A stretch of DNA of 56,879 nucleotides from Acidobacteriota bacterium. Lineage in GTDB: Bacteria; Acidobacteriota; Terriglobia; Acidiferrales; UBA7541. The DNA lies in assembly GCA_003223325.1 (NCBI GenBank), contig QHYS01000005.1, positions 1 through 56,879 on the forward strand. The letters run 5' to 3'. Within the stretch, counting starts at the first letter, position 1, and each line of letters begins with the position of its first letter. The notes below the pieces were generated by a model. The model was not told where the DNA came from. It searched no databases and saw nothing but the letters and a program-made list of their open reading frames with translations. The position numbers and the translations under genes were made by a program. Positions 35,441-45,005 of the stretch are shown here, piece after piece.

Positions 35441-35674
35441 ATGCTAAGGGTCGGCGATTCCAGTGATGTGAATGACGTCAATACGTTCTTTTCGAACGAG
35501 ATTGGGATCTTCAGCGCGGTCGGGCCTGAAGGAGAGGACATGATCGTGATGTGCCCACCGGGACAGCCGTGGTTCGTGCGCAAATCGAATTACCGACCCG
35601 AAGTCGATCGCCCGGACCAGCCGTGGCACGTGACAAAGCTTGCCTCTTGGGCGGTCAGTAGAAAAAGCTGCTGA
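35441..35674 (+). CDS. Small protein of unknown function
   Basis: I do not recognise this 77-residue protein. The ATG at 35441 is well placed behind AAAGGAG (35428-35434, six-base gap), a much better start than the longer frame to 35264. It is acidic in the first half (VGDSSDVNDVN), has a central GIFSAVGPEGEDMIVMCPPG and a Trp-rich end (QPWFVRKSNYRP, QPWHVTKLASW). The two PG/DQPW segments look like a weak internal repeat. It lies among sigma-factor and response-regulator genes, so a regulatory role is possible but unproven. Confidence 0.55.
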   Translation: MLRVGDSSDVNDVNTFFSNEIGIFSAVGPEGEDMIVMCPPGQPWFVRKSNYRPEVDRPDQPWHVTKLASWAVSRKSC

Positions 35675-35880
35675 TACCGCGGCATCGGATCAATCGCGCC
35701 AAATCCTCTCCATCTTTTTTCGAGGGTGCCTCTCAAATTCGCCCTGCATGTTCGCGATCGTCAGGAGTTGACGCCCGCGTGTTGAGGAGCGGAAGACAGC
35801 AAGACCCTTACTCTTGCCCCTTGCCTTTAGGCGCTTCGCTCTCTATTGCCGGGCTAGCGTTGAGTTGTAAGGGTCTTGAC

Positions 35881-36090
35881 GTGGGGCACCTTCGGATATT
35901 GGTGGTTGACGATCACTAATTCGTGAGGAGCCTCTTGCGCCTCGGCGCAACGGCTTTGACGCAACGCGTGAAATCGTGCACCGTATTCCGAGGATTCCTG
36001 TGGTTATTACTACCCTCTATGAAGTACCCTGAAATTCTGCGCCAGGCGCAGAGCGCCGGTGCGCTCGGTTGCGTTGGCAAATCAAAAACC
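35881..36090 (+). pseudogene. Response-regulator receiver remnant
   Basis: GTG 35881 starts HLRILVVDDH, the acidic pocket of a receiver domain, but the next codon is TAA (35917-35919). FVRSLLRLG follows, then in shifted frames IPRIPVVITTLYE and LRQAQSAGALGCVGKS, the usual beta-4/beta-5 end with the conserved Lys. No output domain is left. It is a third decayed NarL-type receiver in the region. Confidence 0.7.
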
Positions 36091-36360
36091 ACTCGAATCC
36101 CCGCCGTCAAGAGTGCCATTGGACATCAGCCCTTCTTCCCGCCCCTTTCCTAGGCGATCCGCGAATACACCCCCTGGAGCGGCGAGCTTGAATTATTCGC
36201 CGAATGCCGACAGCCGTCGCTTCGCTATATCTCAAATTGAGTTAGGAGTTGCCCAGAGCCTATCGGATCTTGCGCCGGCGTCTTACCGGCGACTCTTTCT
36301 CGACAGCCACTCAAACTCCTACGAATGGGTTCTTAGGAGGCCCGCCGTAGACACGGCAAA

Positions 36361-37005
36361 CTAGGTCAGCCAGGTGTGTTGTAAGCGCCGCTCTATCGAT
36401 AGCGAACTGACGTCCTCATCCGAAGAGTGTGAAGCAGGCCTGGTCGCATTCTGAAGAATTTCCTTCAGCTCCCGCCGAGCGCGCCGCATGCGCGTTTTCA
36501 CCGTGCTTACGGAGACCAGGAGTGCCTTTGCCGTTTCCACTACTGACAGGCATTCGACGGCGCGAAGCAAAAATACCTCCCGATGTAATGGGCGGAGCTG
36601 TGAAATTGCCTGCGTGAGCATTTTCCGGAGTTCCCGTTGAGAATACGCCGTCTCGGGATCCTGGATATGGGAATGCAGGTCGAAGCTGACCGGTGCCGCT
36701 TCGTCTTCCCGTAGAGCGTCCTCCAGCGGCACATGTAGAGTGCTACGGCGCTTTCGCAGGCACATAAGGGCCTCGTTGATGGCTATGCGTGAAATCCAGG
36801 TTGTGAAGCGGGCCCGTCCCTGAAATTGATCGAGTTTACGGTGAGCTTTGAGTAAGGCCTCTTGCTGCGCGTCCTCCGCATCCTCTTGGTTACGCGTGAT
36901 CCGGAAGGCCAAGCGAAAGGCACGTTGTTGGCAATTCTGGACGGTCTGAGGGCACATTACAGCTTCGCGTTCCTTCCGAACGCGCAGGGAGCTTGGGCGA
37001 CTCAC
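36361..37005 (-). CDS. ECF-type RNA polymerase sigma factor (copy 2)
   Basis: A 214-residue paralogue of the factor at 34085. Region 2 holds RLAFRITRNQEDAEDAQQEA, FTTWISRIAINEALMCLRKR (almost identical to copy 1) and STLHVPLED. Region 4 holds LRPLHREVFLLRAVECLSVV and VSTVKTRMRRARRELKE. The linker differs (DALREDEAAPVSFDLHSH), so the two genes have diverged mainly outside the DNA- and polymerase-binding helices. No anti-sigma gene adjoins. It is convergent with copy 1, and the space between holds small and broken genes. Confidence 0.93.
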   Translation of the reverse strand: MSRPSSLRVRKEREAVMCPQTVQNCQQRAFRLAFRITRNQEDAEDAQQEALLKAHRKLDQFQGRARFTTWISRIAINEALMCLRKRRSTLHVPLEDALREDEAAPVSFDLHSHIQDPETAYSQRELRKMLTQAISQLRPLHREVFLLRAVECLSVVETAKALLVSVSTVKTRMRRARRELKEILQNATRPASHSSDEDVSSLSIERRLQHTWLT

Positions 37006-37546
37006 AATTCACCTCGTTTGCGAACAATTTCTAACAAGAACAGGAATCGATGAATTGTATAAGCTGCGATTCGTTCATCGTGGGCACGCCGCACTGTAAT
37101 CGCATGGCCGTAGGGGAGTCTATCGGTGGCTGTATGTAGCGCCTTAGATAATTAGATGTAGGAAAGGTTTAGCCGCGGCAATTTGCTACAGGAAGAGCCG
37201 AACAGATTTAATGGCTTACCTTTTTCAAATGAAGCCAACCGGACCGAAACATGACGATGAAGAAAACGAGAGACACCGTTGTGTCAATCCCAACTGCTGC
37301 AAATTGACGTCGTGAAGGAGTCACTGGACCCTGCTACCGTGCGCAATCCTCGCTGTGCATGCGGTCAGAACATGAAGCGAATGTATTGACCAAATTCCGC
37401 TTGCCTTCAACTTTCTCGCTCCGCGAAGATGTTGCTTACCTGAGTGGCGGTCCTCCTGCGCTCGACCGTCGATTTGCCGCTACATGGCTAAGACGCCCGC
37501 CCGGCGAGGGAGGGGACTTGAACGCCCAAACGATTCGAATACCCGC
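37006..37546. other. Intergenic region upstream of ECF copy 2
   Basis: No gene is supported. The stretch near 37490-37590 looks superficially tRNA-like on the minus strand but does not fold properly and overlaps the end of the small gene at 37547. Confidence 0.4.
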
Positions 37547-37765
37547 TTACGCGACTGCCTGGGCAACCCTCCGGATGCGCCACGCGATACTTTCAGGCCT
37601 CAGGGCTCGCTTGGGCTCACTGAGTTCCCGAACGCTCATCTTTGCTCCGCGGCGGCACGTCACCTGGTAGACGTGACCGTACGGAGAGGTCACCTCAAAG
37701 ATGCCGTCCTGGTTGCGAAGAGTTTCGGCAGGATTCAGAACTTCGACTGTGACGTTCTCAATCAT
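37547..37765 (-). CDS. Small protein of unknown function, strong ribosome binding site
   Basis: I do not recognise this 72-residue protein. ATG 37765 is preceded by AGGAGGGG at a good distance, which supports real translation. The N-terminal half (ENVTVEVLNPAETLRNQDG, FEVTSPYGHVYQV) reads like a small beta-rich domain; one Cys (TCRRG) follows; the C-terminal half is Arg-rich (ELSEPKRALRPESIAWRIRR). It lies upstream of ECF copy 2 on the same strand, about 540 bases away, so a shared transcript is possible. Confidence 0.55.
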   Translation of the reverse strand: MIENVTVEVLNPAETLRNQDGIFEVTSPYGHVYQVTCRRGAKMSVRELSEPKRALRPESIAWRIRRVAQAVA

Positions 37766-37929
37766 TGCCCCTCCTGCTGACAGGATTCATAGGGCTAGGA
37801 ACCGTCATTAACTGCGAATATCAAGTCGACCACAATACTGGCTTTCCTGTATTTCTGCTCATTGGCTATAAAAGAGTTAGCACGGAACTGGACGGCTCGG
37901 ATGCAGGCGTCGCAAACGTCTCCTGCCTC

Positions 37930-38965
37930 TCACCGACAACCCTGTAACTCATACAGGGACAGAGATGTTTGCCCGTACGTTTCGGGGCGAATGGGGAACC
38001 TCATCTGGTAGTAATGAACGAAAAATCCTTGATCATCGTGGTGGAGGCTGATTCCCTGGCTTTCCCGCACTCGGCCGTATGTATCCCCAAGGATCGGAGC
38101 AGAATGCGCGAGCGCTGGAGCGGCTCCGCAGCTCAGTCGATATCAAAATACGAGGCAAATTCGGATTGCTGCCCGTTCTCTAGCAAGTCCATCGAGGGAT
38201 TCTCCTCGCTTGCGGCCATGTGGTTGGGAACAATGTCCAGCAGCAGTCCCATCCCATAGTCGTGCAGCGGTCGACTAACTCATCTTCCGCGGCTTGGCCG
38301 TATGTAAAAATTTTTTGAGCACATTTGCCGCATCGCTCGAGTCTCAATATTTCCTAACTTTCGTATTTGCAGCGTGACCTGTTTTTTGTGGCCTTGTGCT
38401 CCGCTGAAACGTGCGTGTAGTGAAGACCAACCCTATTGCAAGCTACCTGGCGAATCGTAGCATCGAGGCATGTACCTGCGTCAACGTGCCGGCTTGGGTG
38501 ACGAACCGCGCAAAGTGTTTCAAGGACTGGCGGAGGTCACGCTGGTCGACGTGGTGCTGCCGACGCGAAGCGGGGTGACTCTCCGCAAGCGCTGTATTAG
38601 TCGCCCGACCGAGCACCAGGCCATTCTCCTGCACCGCCTCCGTTTGGAACTGCCCAGCTCGCTGGAAATGACTCAGGTGTAGTGAAGACTCGGGCATACG
38701 CACACTGAAAATACAGGACTTAGCCGTAAAACTGCGGAAGATGAGCTAAGCTCTGGAATTCCTCTTCTGTTCCCAATTCGAAATTCGCCCGCGCGGCATC
38801 CGCTACGTCATACCCATAGAGACTTCCTTTGCGGGCACGGAAGCGTGGCGAAGCGTAGAGATGATTGATGCCCAATGCGTGAAGATACGGCACCAGCTCT
38901 TCCGCATCTCTAAAGCGAAAGTTCAGGTTGAATTGAATGCGATAGGTAACGCAGGGAAAGGACAT
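37930..38965 (-). pseudogene. Malto-oligosyltrehalose synthase (TreY), split by an insertion and degraded
   Basis: TreY turns the reducing end of maltodextrins into a trehalose unit. ATG 38965 starts a correct N-terminus (PCVTYRIQFNLNFRFRDAEE, INHLYASPRFRARKGSLYGY, ELGTEEEFQSL) that stops at 38720. Homology resumes at about 38265 with HDYGMGLLLDIVPNHMAASE and ENGQQSEFASYFDID, followed by a TGA where a Trp is expected. A frame shift then leads to PILGDTYGRVRESQG and FVHYYQMRFPIRPETYG near 37990. About 450 bases between the two blocks hold a transposase fragment. The rest of the ~900-residue enzyme is missing. Confidence 0.82.
38470..38682 (+). mobile_element. Transposase C-terminal fragment inside treY
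   Basis: A 70-codon frame (VDVVLPTRSGVTLRKRCISR, ILLHRLRLELPSSLEMTQV) resembles the C-terminal end of IS4/IS1634-type transposases; I am not certain of the family. It sits between the two treY blocks in opposite orientation, the position expected for the remains of an insertion sequence. No terminal repeats are recognisable. Confidence 0.45.
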
Positions 38966-38968
38966 CGG

Positions 38969-41330
38969 TCAGGACATCAGCATTCCCAATTGCTCCCCCA
39001 GAGATCGAAAACTTTGATTCCACTCCGGCAGCTCACAGCCTGCTCCATGCGGTTTATTTCCATTCGCTGAACTCACGAGCACTGAGTGGTAGGCATTTTG
39101 AATTTCCCATAAGCGAACCTCAAACGGGAATGAGCGAGCTAACCGGACCGCCGCTTCCAGCGACACCACTTTCTCCAGATCCAAGGGCTGCGATCCCCAT
39201 TCTTCGGCCATAGTTTCCAGCTTTCGACGCAGTGCAAACTCCAGAGTCGGCGCATCGAGGTTGACGTGCACCGCTTTGGCCTCTTCCATCAGCGCTCGAA
39301 CCAAGTCCACGTTCAAGTTCTCCGCCTCGATGGCGCGCCGCAGCTCAGCATTGAGCGTGACTTCCGCCGCCACCTGAAAATGGCGGATGAGAGGAATGCC
39401 GTGAGCAGCGACGAACCGCATCAGCGGCGCCCGGCTGTCATAGAGCTGCCGATAAGACGACTCCGCTTCCTCCAGTGCCGAATTCAAAATGATCTGCAGG
39501 ATCTTTCTTTGCTCATCCCGGAAGAGAAGCTTCAGGCTGTAGCTGCCGGAACCGAAGGCGACATCGATTGCTCGGATCAAGTCTGTGAAATCGCCGCTTT
39601 CGAAAGCCTTGGTGATCCTAGCGGCAGAATCCTTGTAGATTTGCTCGTCCGTGAATTCTCGGACGCCTCCCGTGACATAGTGATCTCCAAGATGGACCGC
39701 TCCGAAAGTTACGCGCGTGGAGTCAAGAGTAATGTCGGAGGTGATCCGAATACGGCCAAAGGACACACGCGATTTCCCCGCGGACAGCATCGTGTGATCC
39801 TCCTGATGGATCTGGTAACAGTAGGTTTGACTTTGCGGCGGGTAGGACTCAAAAAGGGAGCTGATCGCGTAATGCGCTCCGACTTTGTCCAAATCAATGA
39901 TCGCAGGCCGGACAAAGTTCTCGTAGATTTTTCTCCCATCGCCGTGCTCGGCGATGTTGCTATGAGCCGAAGCGAGCTTATTCAAATATTCGTCTTCGAT
40001 TTTCGGCTCATAGAACAACGACTGCGCTAATTGGACAGCCCTCCCAGAATATTGAATTGACTGCACCGTTTCTAAACCGGACAGTTCATCGAAAAACCAC
40101 CCGCAGCTCGTGTACATCAGCATCGAGTGCCGTTGCAGCTCCATCAGTTTCAGGGCTTGCACTCGTTCGCGGTCTTTCAGCTCGTGGCGGGCCTGTTCGT
40201 GAAGAAACCGGGCGACGCTGTCGTGCGAGCGATCCAGAATCACGGAGATGTATTGATCTCGAGCGCGCCAGGGATCGGCGAAGACCGCGCCTGCGGCTTG
40301 TTCAAATTTTGGCGTGAGCGTGTCTCGAAGCCAATCGAATGCCTCGCGTAAGGGTGCGCGCCATTCCTGAACAGCTCCAAGAGGTGTTTTCGACGATTTC
40401 CACTTCGTGCGTCGGCGGGTGCTTCTCAAGGAACTCAGCATAAACACTGAGCTGAGCCAAGTTTTGCATTTCGATATGGCGCAACGCATAGCTTAGAGCC
40501 ATATCCCCATGGGCGCGATGATGCCCATAGGTTTCCCCGTCCGTGGCGATGTTCGTCAGCTGAGGCCACTTCCGCTCGTCGGAGAATCCTCCCGCGAGGC
40601 GTTGTGCGAAATCCTCGCCACGCATGAGGATATTCTCAAACGCCACGGCATGTGAGATAGGGCCATCGAAGAAGAACAAAACGATACTGCGCCCTGATGG
40701 CAGATTAGCTAAATAGGCTCGCGAGGGATCGATGCGGCCGCCGCTTATGTCTTTCCAGTCGTGCTTTCCGATGGCCCGCACTCGCGTGGCGGCATGCGGC
40801 GCAAGCACTGTGAAGCGGATCTTCTGCGCCGCCAGCGTTTCTAGAGTTTGAACGTCGACTGCGGCCTCTGGCAGCCACATCCCCTCAGGATAACGGCCAA
40901 ATCGGTGTTCAAAATCCCGGATGCCCCAAATGACTTGGGTGGATTTATCCCGGGCATTCGCCAGCGGCAAAATCATATGGTTGTAACCCTGCGCCATAGC
41001 TGCGCCATGACCGCCGAAACGCTCGCAGGTCTCCCGGTCAGCGACCTGGATGGCCTTGTAGAGGCGTGGAAGTTTTGTCTCGATCCAGGAGATCAGCGTG
41101 GGACCGAAATCGAAGCTAATCTTCGAGTAGTTATTCACGATGTCGATGATTTTCTGTTCCCCATCGAGAATGCGCGAGGCCGCATTGGGTGCATAGCATT
41201 CAGCGGTTACCCGCTCGTTCCAATCATGGTAAGGATAGGCGGAGTCCTGAATCTCGATGGCTTCAAGCCAGGGGTTCTCTCTGGGAGGTTGATAGAAGTG
41301 CGCGTGTATGCAAACGTAGCGATCGGTCAC
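38969..41330 (-). pseudogene. GH57-family glycoside hydrolase with DUF3536 domain, frameshift plus small deletion
   Basis: GH57 proteins act on alpha-glucans. GTG 41330 (GAGGA six bases upstream) starts YVCIHAHFYQPPRENPWLE, followed by YNHMILPLANARDKSTQ, RYPEGMWLPEAAVD and NIATDGETYGHHRAHGDMAL, the normal order of the catalytic domain. After ENTSWSC (about 40375) roughly twenty expected residues are absent. The protein resumes in another frame at QEWRAPLREAFDWLRD and then runs 450 residues to LGMLMS at 38969 without further damage. It is followed four bases later by treY and preceded by an overlapping treZ remnant, so all belonged to one operon. Confidence 0.85.
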
Positions 41331-41752
41331 ATTTTTCCTCGGTCATCAGAACGGTAAAGAGCAAATGACAACGGCTCGATACGAAACGACTGATTGGGAG
41401 CGGACGGCAGACACTCCGGGAGAGAGTTCCAATTGAATTCGGCGTGCGCGACGACCTCGGAAGGGCCGTGAACACCCTCCGCCAGCAAGCGTGAAACCGA
41501 ATCACCTCTCATCTTCTCTCCATTTTCTCCGAGATCATACAAATATCGACAGCAAACTTGCTCCCAAAGGAGTAGACGAAAGTACCCTTTCGGAAGGCGT
41601 TCCATGGGAATGGACCGGGCAGGCGAGTTCAGGATGCGAAGTTTGACGGAATCAACATAGGGGGAACAGACGAGGAAGAGACATTCCTCGGTGCTGAGTG
41701 AGGTCGCATCCAGAAACTCCCGTAGTCTTGCGTCCATTATTGATATCTGCAC
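41327..41752 (-). pseudogene. Malto-oligosyltrehalose trehalohydrolase (TreZ)-like remnant
   Basis: The 141 residues show only the edges of a TreZ-like protein. The N-terminal CBM48-type part includes SIPMERLPKGYFRLL, CCRYLYDL and LLAEGVHGPSEVV, the last a hallmark before the catalytic barrel. The frame then passes directly to RIEPLSFALYRSD, which looks like the last beta-strand of such enzymes. The entire catalytic barrel is missing. The stop overlaps the GH57 start, so the operon arrangement has survived the deletion. Confidence 0.65.
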
Positions 41753-41817
41753 ACATCATGCAACGATTTAGGACAAAAAATGAGGCAGATCGGATTGGGC
41801 AATGCAGCCTCGCAGTT

Positions 41818-41925
41818 TGTCTGGAGTTGAAGGAGAAAGCGTTGTCGCACACTGAGCCGCTGGGTGTCAAACCAGCGCGATACCGCCCTGATGACCGCCT
41901 CTTGGCCTTGCTGGAAAGCCTCTGA
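41818..41925 (+). mobile_element. Possible recombinase/integrase C-terminal fragment
   Basis: The last codons before 41925 (PARYRPDDRLLALLESL) resemble the end of tyrosine-recombinase-type integrases found in Acidobacteriota elements. The match is short, and the call leans on the inverted repeat that follows at once. Confidence 0.25.
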
Positions 41926-41993
41926 TTATGCCGACCCTAGACACCACCCGAGCCCCTCCCACCAGCTATCCTCGGCAATGAGCCGGCATAATC
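41924..41993. repeat. Perfect 10-bp inverted repeat, arms 50 bp apart
   Basis: GATTATGCCG (41924-41933) and CGGCATAATC (41984-41993) are perfect inverted copies; a further GTCGGCAT follows at 41999. The left arm overlaps the stop of the recombinase fragment, as expected for an end of a mobile element. Confidence 0.65.
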
Positions 41994-42072
41994 CGGGAGT
42001 CGGCATGTTGACGGAGATTTTGTCCCGGCGTCCTTGGCGATGACGCTGGAGGGGGGTGCAGCCTTGGGGCTC

Positions 42073-42600
42073 TCAAGTCTTGGCCACCAGCGGAGCCAGC
42101 AAAAAGCCCGATTCATCAGCAAAGACTAGGTGGACGCCCAGCCGCGCGGCGTTTTTTTTTACCCGCGACCAGTCCTTCCGCTTCCAGCGCTCGACGCCGC
42201 GAGTTTCGGGTTTCTGAGGGCTCCAGTTCAGGCTATGCATCAGCCGACCGACATGATCGCGATGGTAATCCACCCCGAATTCTCGACGGATCACTTCGGC
42301 GATTCGTGCTGTGGTCCACAACTGCGTCCGGTAGCCGTGTGTCTGCGGCCCCTTGACCAGCAGCTTCACCAAGCGGCACCGCTGACTCGCGCCCAATTTC
42401 AGCGGGCGTCCCGGCGAGAAGCGGACGCGCAAGGCCTCGGGGCCCCCGCGACGGCGTGCGCGGAGCCAGCGCAGAACCGAGCTGGCGGCGCAGTTGATGC
42501 GACGCCCCACTTCGTTCAGCGACAAGCCTGTGTCCCACAACGCCAAGGCTCGGCGGCGACGGTCCTCAAGCATATCGGCACTACCCTTCAGTCGGGGCAT
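42073..42600 (-). mobile_element. IS630-family transposase, N-terminal half
   Basis: ATG 42600 starts a 175-residue frame with a helix-turn-helix (ALWDTGLSLNEVGRRINC to LRWLRARRRGG), a winged-helix linker (RIAEVIRREFGVDYHRDHVG, LMHSLNWSPQKPETR) and the start of the DDE domain (HLVFADESGFLLAP) with its first Asp. The domain then ends at 42073. The second half with the remaining catalytic residues is gone, although two-frame IS630 elements exist and a frameshifted remainder would have been expected to the left; none is seen. Confidence 0.82.
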
Positions 42601-42922
42601 ATGCGTTCCCTCCTGAAGGGCATTCTATTGCATTATTTATGCAGATCTCAATAGGACACATCATCCAGTCAGCGGAGAAATTCGTGTTCTTGGAACCGAG
42701 GATTCGTCGGATTCGGGTCTGCTAAAGTCGCCATTTCGAGCGCAACGCCGTTTGTGCGTGTCGGCCGAATTTGCGGGGCGAGAAATCTCTCCCGAAATCA
42801 AACTTGTCATCTTGCGCGCGCCTCTCAAACGCGAGCGCTCGCGTGGTCAAAAAAGTCGTGTGCTCTCGGGTGGAGCAGCCGGGGTTCCCAGCGCGCCGCT
42901 TTTGCGTGCGTTACGGTGAAAG
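42601..42922. other. Intergenic region right of the IS630 remnant
   Basis: It holds the element's right flank and nothing else I can identify. Confidence 0.35.
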
Positions 42923-43579
42923 TCAGGGTTCGATGATCTGATTGCGCACGGCGTAACGCACTAGCTCACTGACCGAATGTAACTCTAATTTGCGCATGAT
43001 ATTAGCCCGGTGAGTCTCTGCCGTCTTGACGCTGATCCCGAGGGTCACTGCCACCTCTTTGCTGCTCCTGCCTTCCGCCAGCAGTTGTACGATCTCTCTT
43101 TCGCGGGAAGTAAGCCGACTGCGCATTAAAACTCGCGGTTCGGTGACCGTGGTCGGCCTGCAGAAGCCGTCGATCAACATTTCCGCGGCGCGGGAAGTGA
43201 AGAAAGAACGGTGATTCGCCAGCGCTTCGATGGCAATGAGCAGATCGCGATCTGCATCCGATTTCATAATATAAGCTCGCGCGCCAGCATCGACGACTTC
43301 TCGCACCAACTGATCGGAATAATGCAGGGAGAGGACCACGACTTCGGTTTTGGGCGATTGTTTCCGTATCTTCCGTGCCGCTTCAAGCCCGTTCAGATCA
43401 GGCATGCTGATATCCATCACCACGATGTCGGGCTTATGTTGTTCTGCGAGTGTAACGGCTTCGCGTCCAGTGGCAGCTTCGGCGCACACCACCCATCCCG
43501 GGCGCGAAGATAGGAGAGCTCTGAGTCCTCGCCTAATGATGTCGTGATCATCTGCGACGAGGATGCGAAGATTACTCAT
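42923..43579 (-). CDS. NarL/FixJ-family response regulator
   Basis: An intact two-component regulator of 218 residues from ATG 43579 (the longer frame adds nine residues ahead of the receiver). The receiver has LRILVADDHDIIRRGL (acidic pair), PDIVVMDISMPDLNG (phospho-acceptor Asp), EVVVLSLHYSDQLV and YIMKSDADRDLL (Lys). The LuxR-type helix-turn-helix has SRLTSREREIVQLLAEGRSS and ISVKTAETHRANIMRKL. No histidine kinase adjoins it. Two broken relatives lie at 33208-33853 and 35881-36090. Confidence 0.94.
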   Translation of the reverse strand: MSNLRILVADDHDIIRRGLRALLSSRPGWVVCAEAATGREAVTLAEQHKPDIVVMDISMPDLNGLEAARKIRKQSPKTEVVVLSLHYSDQLVREVVDAGARAYIMKSDADRDLLIAIEALANHRSFFTSRAAEMLIDGFCRPTTVTEPRVLMRSRLTSREREIVQLLAEGRSSKEVAVTLGISVKTAETHRANIMRKLELHSVSELVRYAVRNQIIEP

Positions 43580-44363
43580 TCCGGGCGGTCCTGTCCCGCA
43601 AGACACGGTGATTCATTGTAGTGCGAGTTCCAACTTCATCGATAATACACCGACGCCCTTTGATCCCATTCGTATTTCCCTGTATTTTCCCACATTCCTT
43701 ATACCTGAAGTGTCGATTTTGAGATGAGGAGAGGCTTTTCTTCCTCACCTAGCTGGACCGGCCTCAGCGGCCCTTTGATTGCCAAGCCTGAGCTTGTGAG
43801 CCCGGGAGCATGATGCAAACACTTGTATCCCGGAATGCATTGGTCCGGCCCCTCGCTGCTTTGGTTCTCACCGATAGAGACTATCGGGGCATACGAAGGG
43901 AAAGCATCCGTTTCTCGCCGATGAGATTGCCATCATCCGGAAACGGTTGAATTTTGCCCGTCCAGCGGTCCGGATTTGCCTGGGGCCCAGCTCTTTGGGC
44001 GCGCTCTGGATGCCCTTGTCTGCCGGAGGCCTGCGAAAGATACCGGATGGGCGCCAGCCACGCTTACTCCGGAAGGGAACAGAGCCCCATCAGGCATCTG
44101 GAGGGCGTGCCGGTCATTGGCATGGTCATACTTTTGATCTCCCGAAGGAGCCGAGCTTCTCCCCTCTACAGCGATTTGCCAAAACCGGGCCTTCCGTTAC
44201 GGAAAATCCGTGATCGCATTTCAGGTTCACCCAGAAGCGACTGGAGGAGAGCGGACAGCCACGTCAGAGAAACTGAAAAGTAATCGACTTGCAAGCTCGT
44301 CTTGACGATAATTCCAGTAGAATAAACGCGGGAAGAGGGCTTTTTCCGCCCAAAGGACGGGCC
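43580..44363. other. Intergenic region without a recognisable gene
   Basis: Several short overlapping plus-strand frames exist (around 43947-44283), none with a ribosome binding site or familiar sequence. GC skew and codon use look non-coding. Confidence 0.35.
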
Positions 44364-44963
44364 ATGGAACTTTTGGATTTAGTCACTGGCAGCAAAGGCT
44401 TGCGCAGCCCGAAGCAGATTCGGCACCAAGGCAGGACGCTTGGGGAGATTGTCGAAGCGCATAAGAATCATTTTCTCGGCAAAGCGGGAGGTAAGCGCGC
44501 CGATCTGAAAGGGGCGGATTTGAGGCAGGCAGATCTGCAACATGCAAATCTTACTGGCGCGATTCTGGAAGGGGCCAAGTTGGAAGGCGCGAATCTGCAG
44601 CAGGCCAAGCTCACCCATGCGAGCATGGCAGGCGCTCAATTGCACGGGGCTGATCTTCGCAATACAGATATGACTGAAGCCGATCTGCGCGGCGCCGATC
44701 TGAGCGAAGCGCAGGCCAGCGGCGTGGAGTTTTTCCGATGCGATCTGAGCAACGCCGACTTGCGCCGCGCGAATCTGCGCAATGCGAATTTTCGCTCCGC
44801 GAGCATCAAAGGTGCGCAATTTGCCGGCGCCGACATGGGCGTGACGATTCTGCGCGAGACGAACCTGGACGGAGTGGATCTCTCCGGGGTGGATCTCACG
44901 ACGACCCTTCTTCCGAAGGGATATATGCCTCCTACTGTGCCTACCACGACGCGCCAGCCCTGA
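44364..44963 (+). CDS. Pentapeptide-repeat protein
   Basis: ATG 44364 follows AAAGGA by six bases and gives 199 residues. After a short N-terminal helix (ELLDLVTGSKGL) and linker, residues ~45-185 consist of A(D/N)LxX pentapeptides: ADLKGADLRQADLQHANLTG and about 25 further units. These stack as a right-handed beta-helix. Some members mimic DNA and protect gyrase, others are scaffolds; the sequence does not tell which. One irregular unit (VEFFRCDLS) lies near the middle. A Pro/Thr tail ends the protein. Confidence 0.92.
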   Translation: MELLDLVTGSKGLRSPKQIRHQGRTLGEIVEAHKNHFLGKAGGKRADLKGADLRQADLQHANLTGAILEGAKLEGANLQQAKLTHASMAGAQLHGADLRNTDMTEADLRGADLSEAQASGVEFFRCDLSNADLRRANLRNANFRSASIKGAQFAGADMGVTILRETNLDGVDLSGVDLTTTLLPKGYMPPTVPTTTRQP

Positions 44964-45005
44964 GAAGGTGGCTTGCGGATTAAACCGCTGCTGTCTGCAG
45001 CTGAG

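Noticed and set aside
37490-37590. tRNA-like sequence on the minus strand (GGAGGG...TTCAAGTCCCC...)
   Set aside because: T-arm-like and acceptor-like pieces exist, but the D-arm has only three pairs, the anticodon stem leaves an eleven-base loop and the acceptor mismatches. It also overlaps the end of a small gene.
39266-40030. Plus-strand 254-codon open frame opposite GH57
   Set aside because: Shadow of the GH57/DUF3536 coding strand, which carries the homology.
44379-44819. Minus-strand 146-codon repetitive frame opposite the pentapeptide gene
   Set aside because: It mirrors the repeat period of the plus-strand pentapeptides (AQIRAAQVG...) and is a shadow of them.
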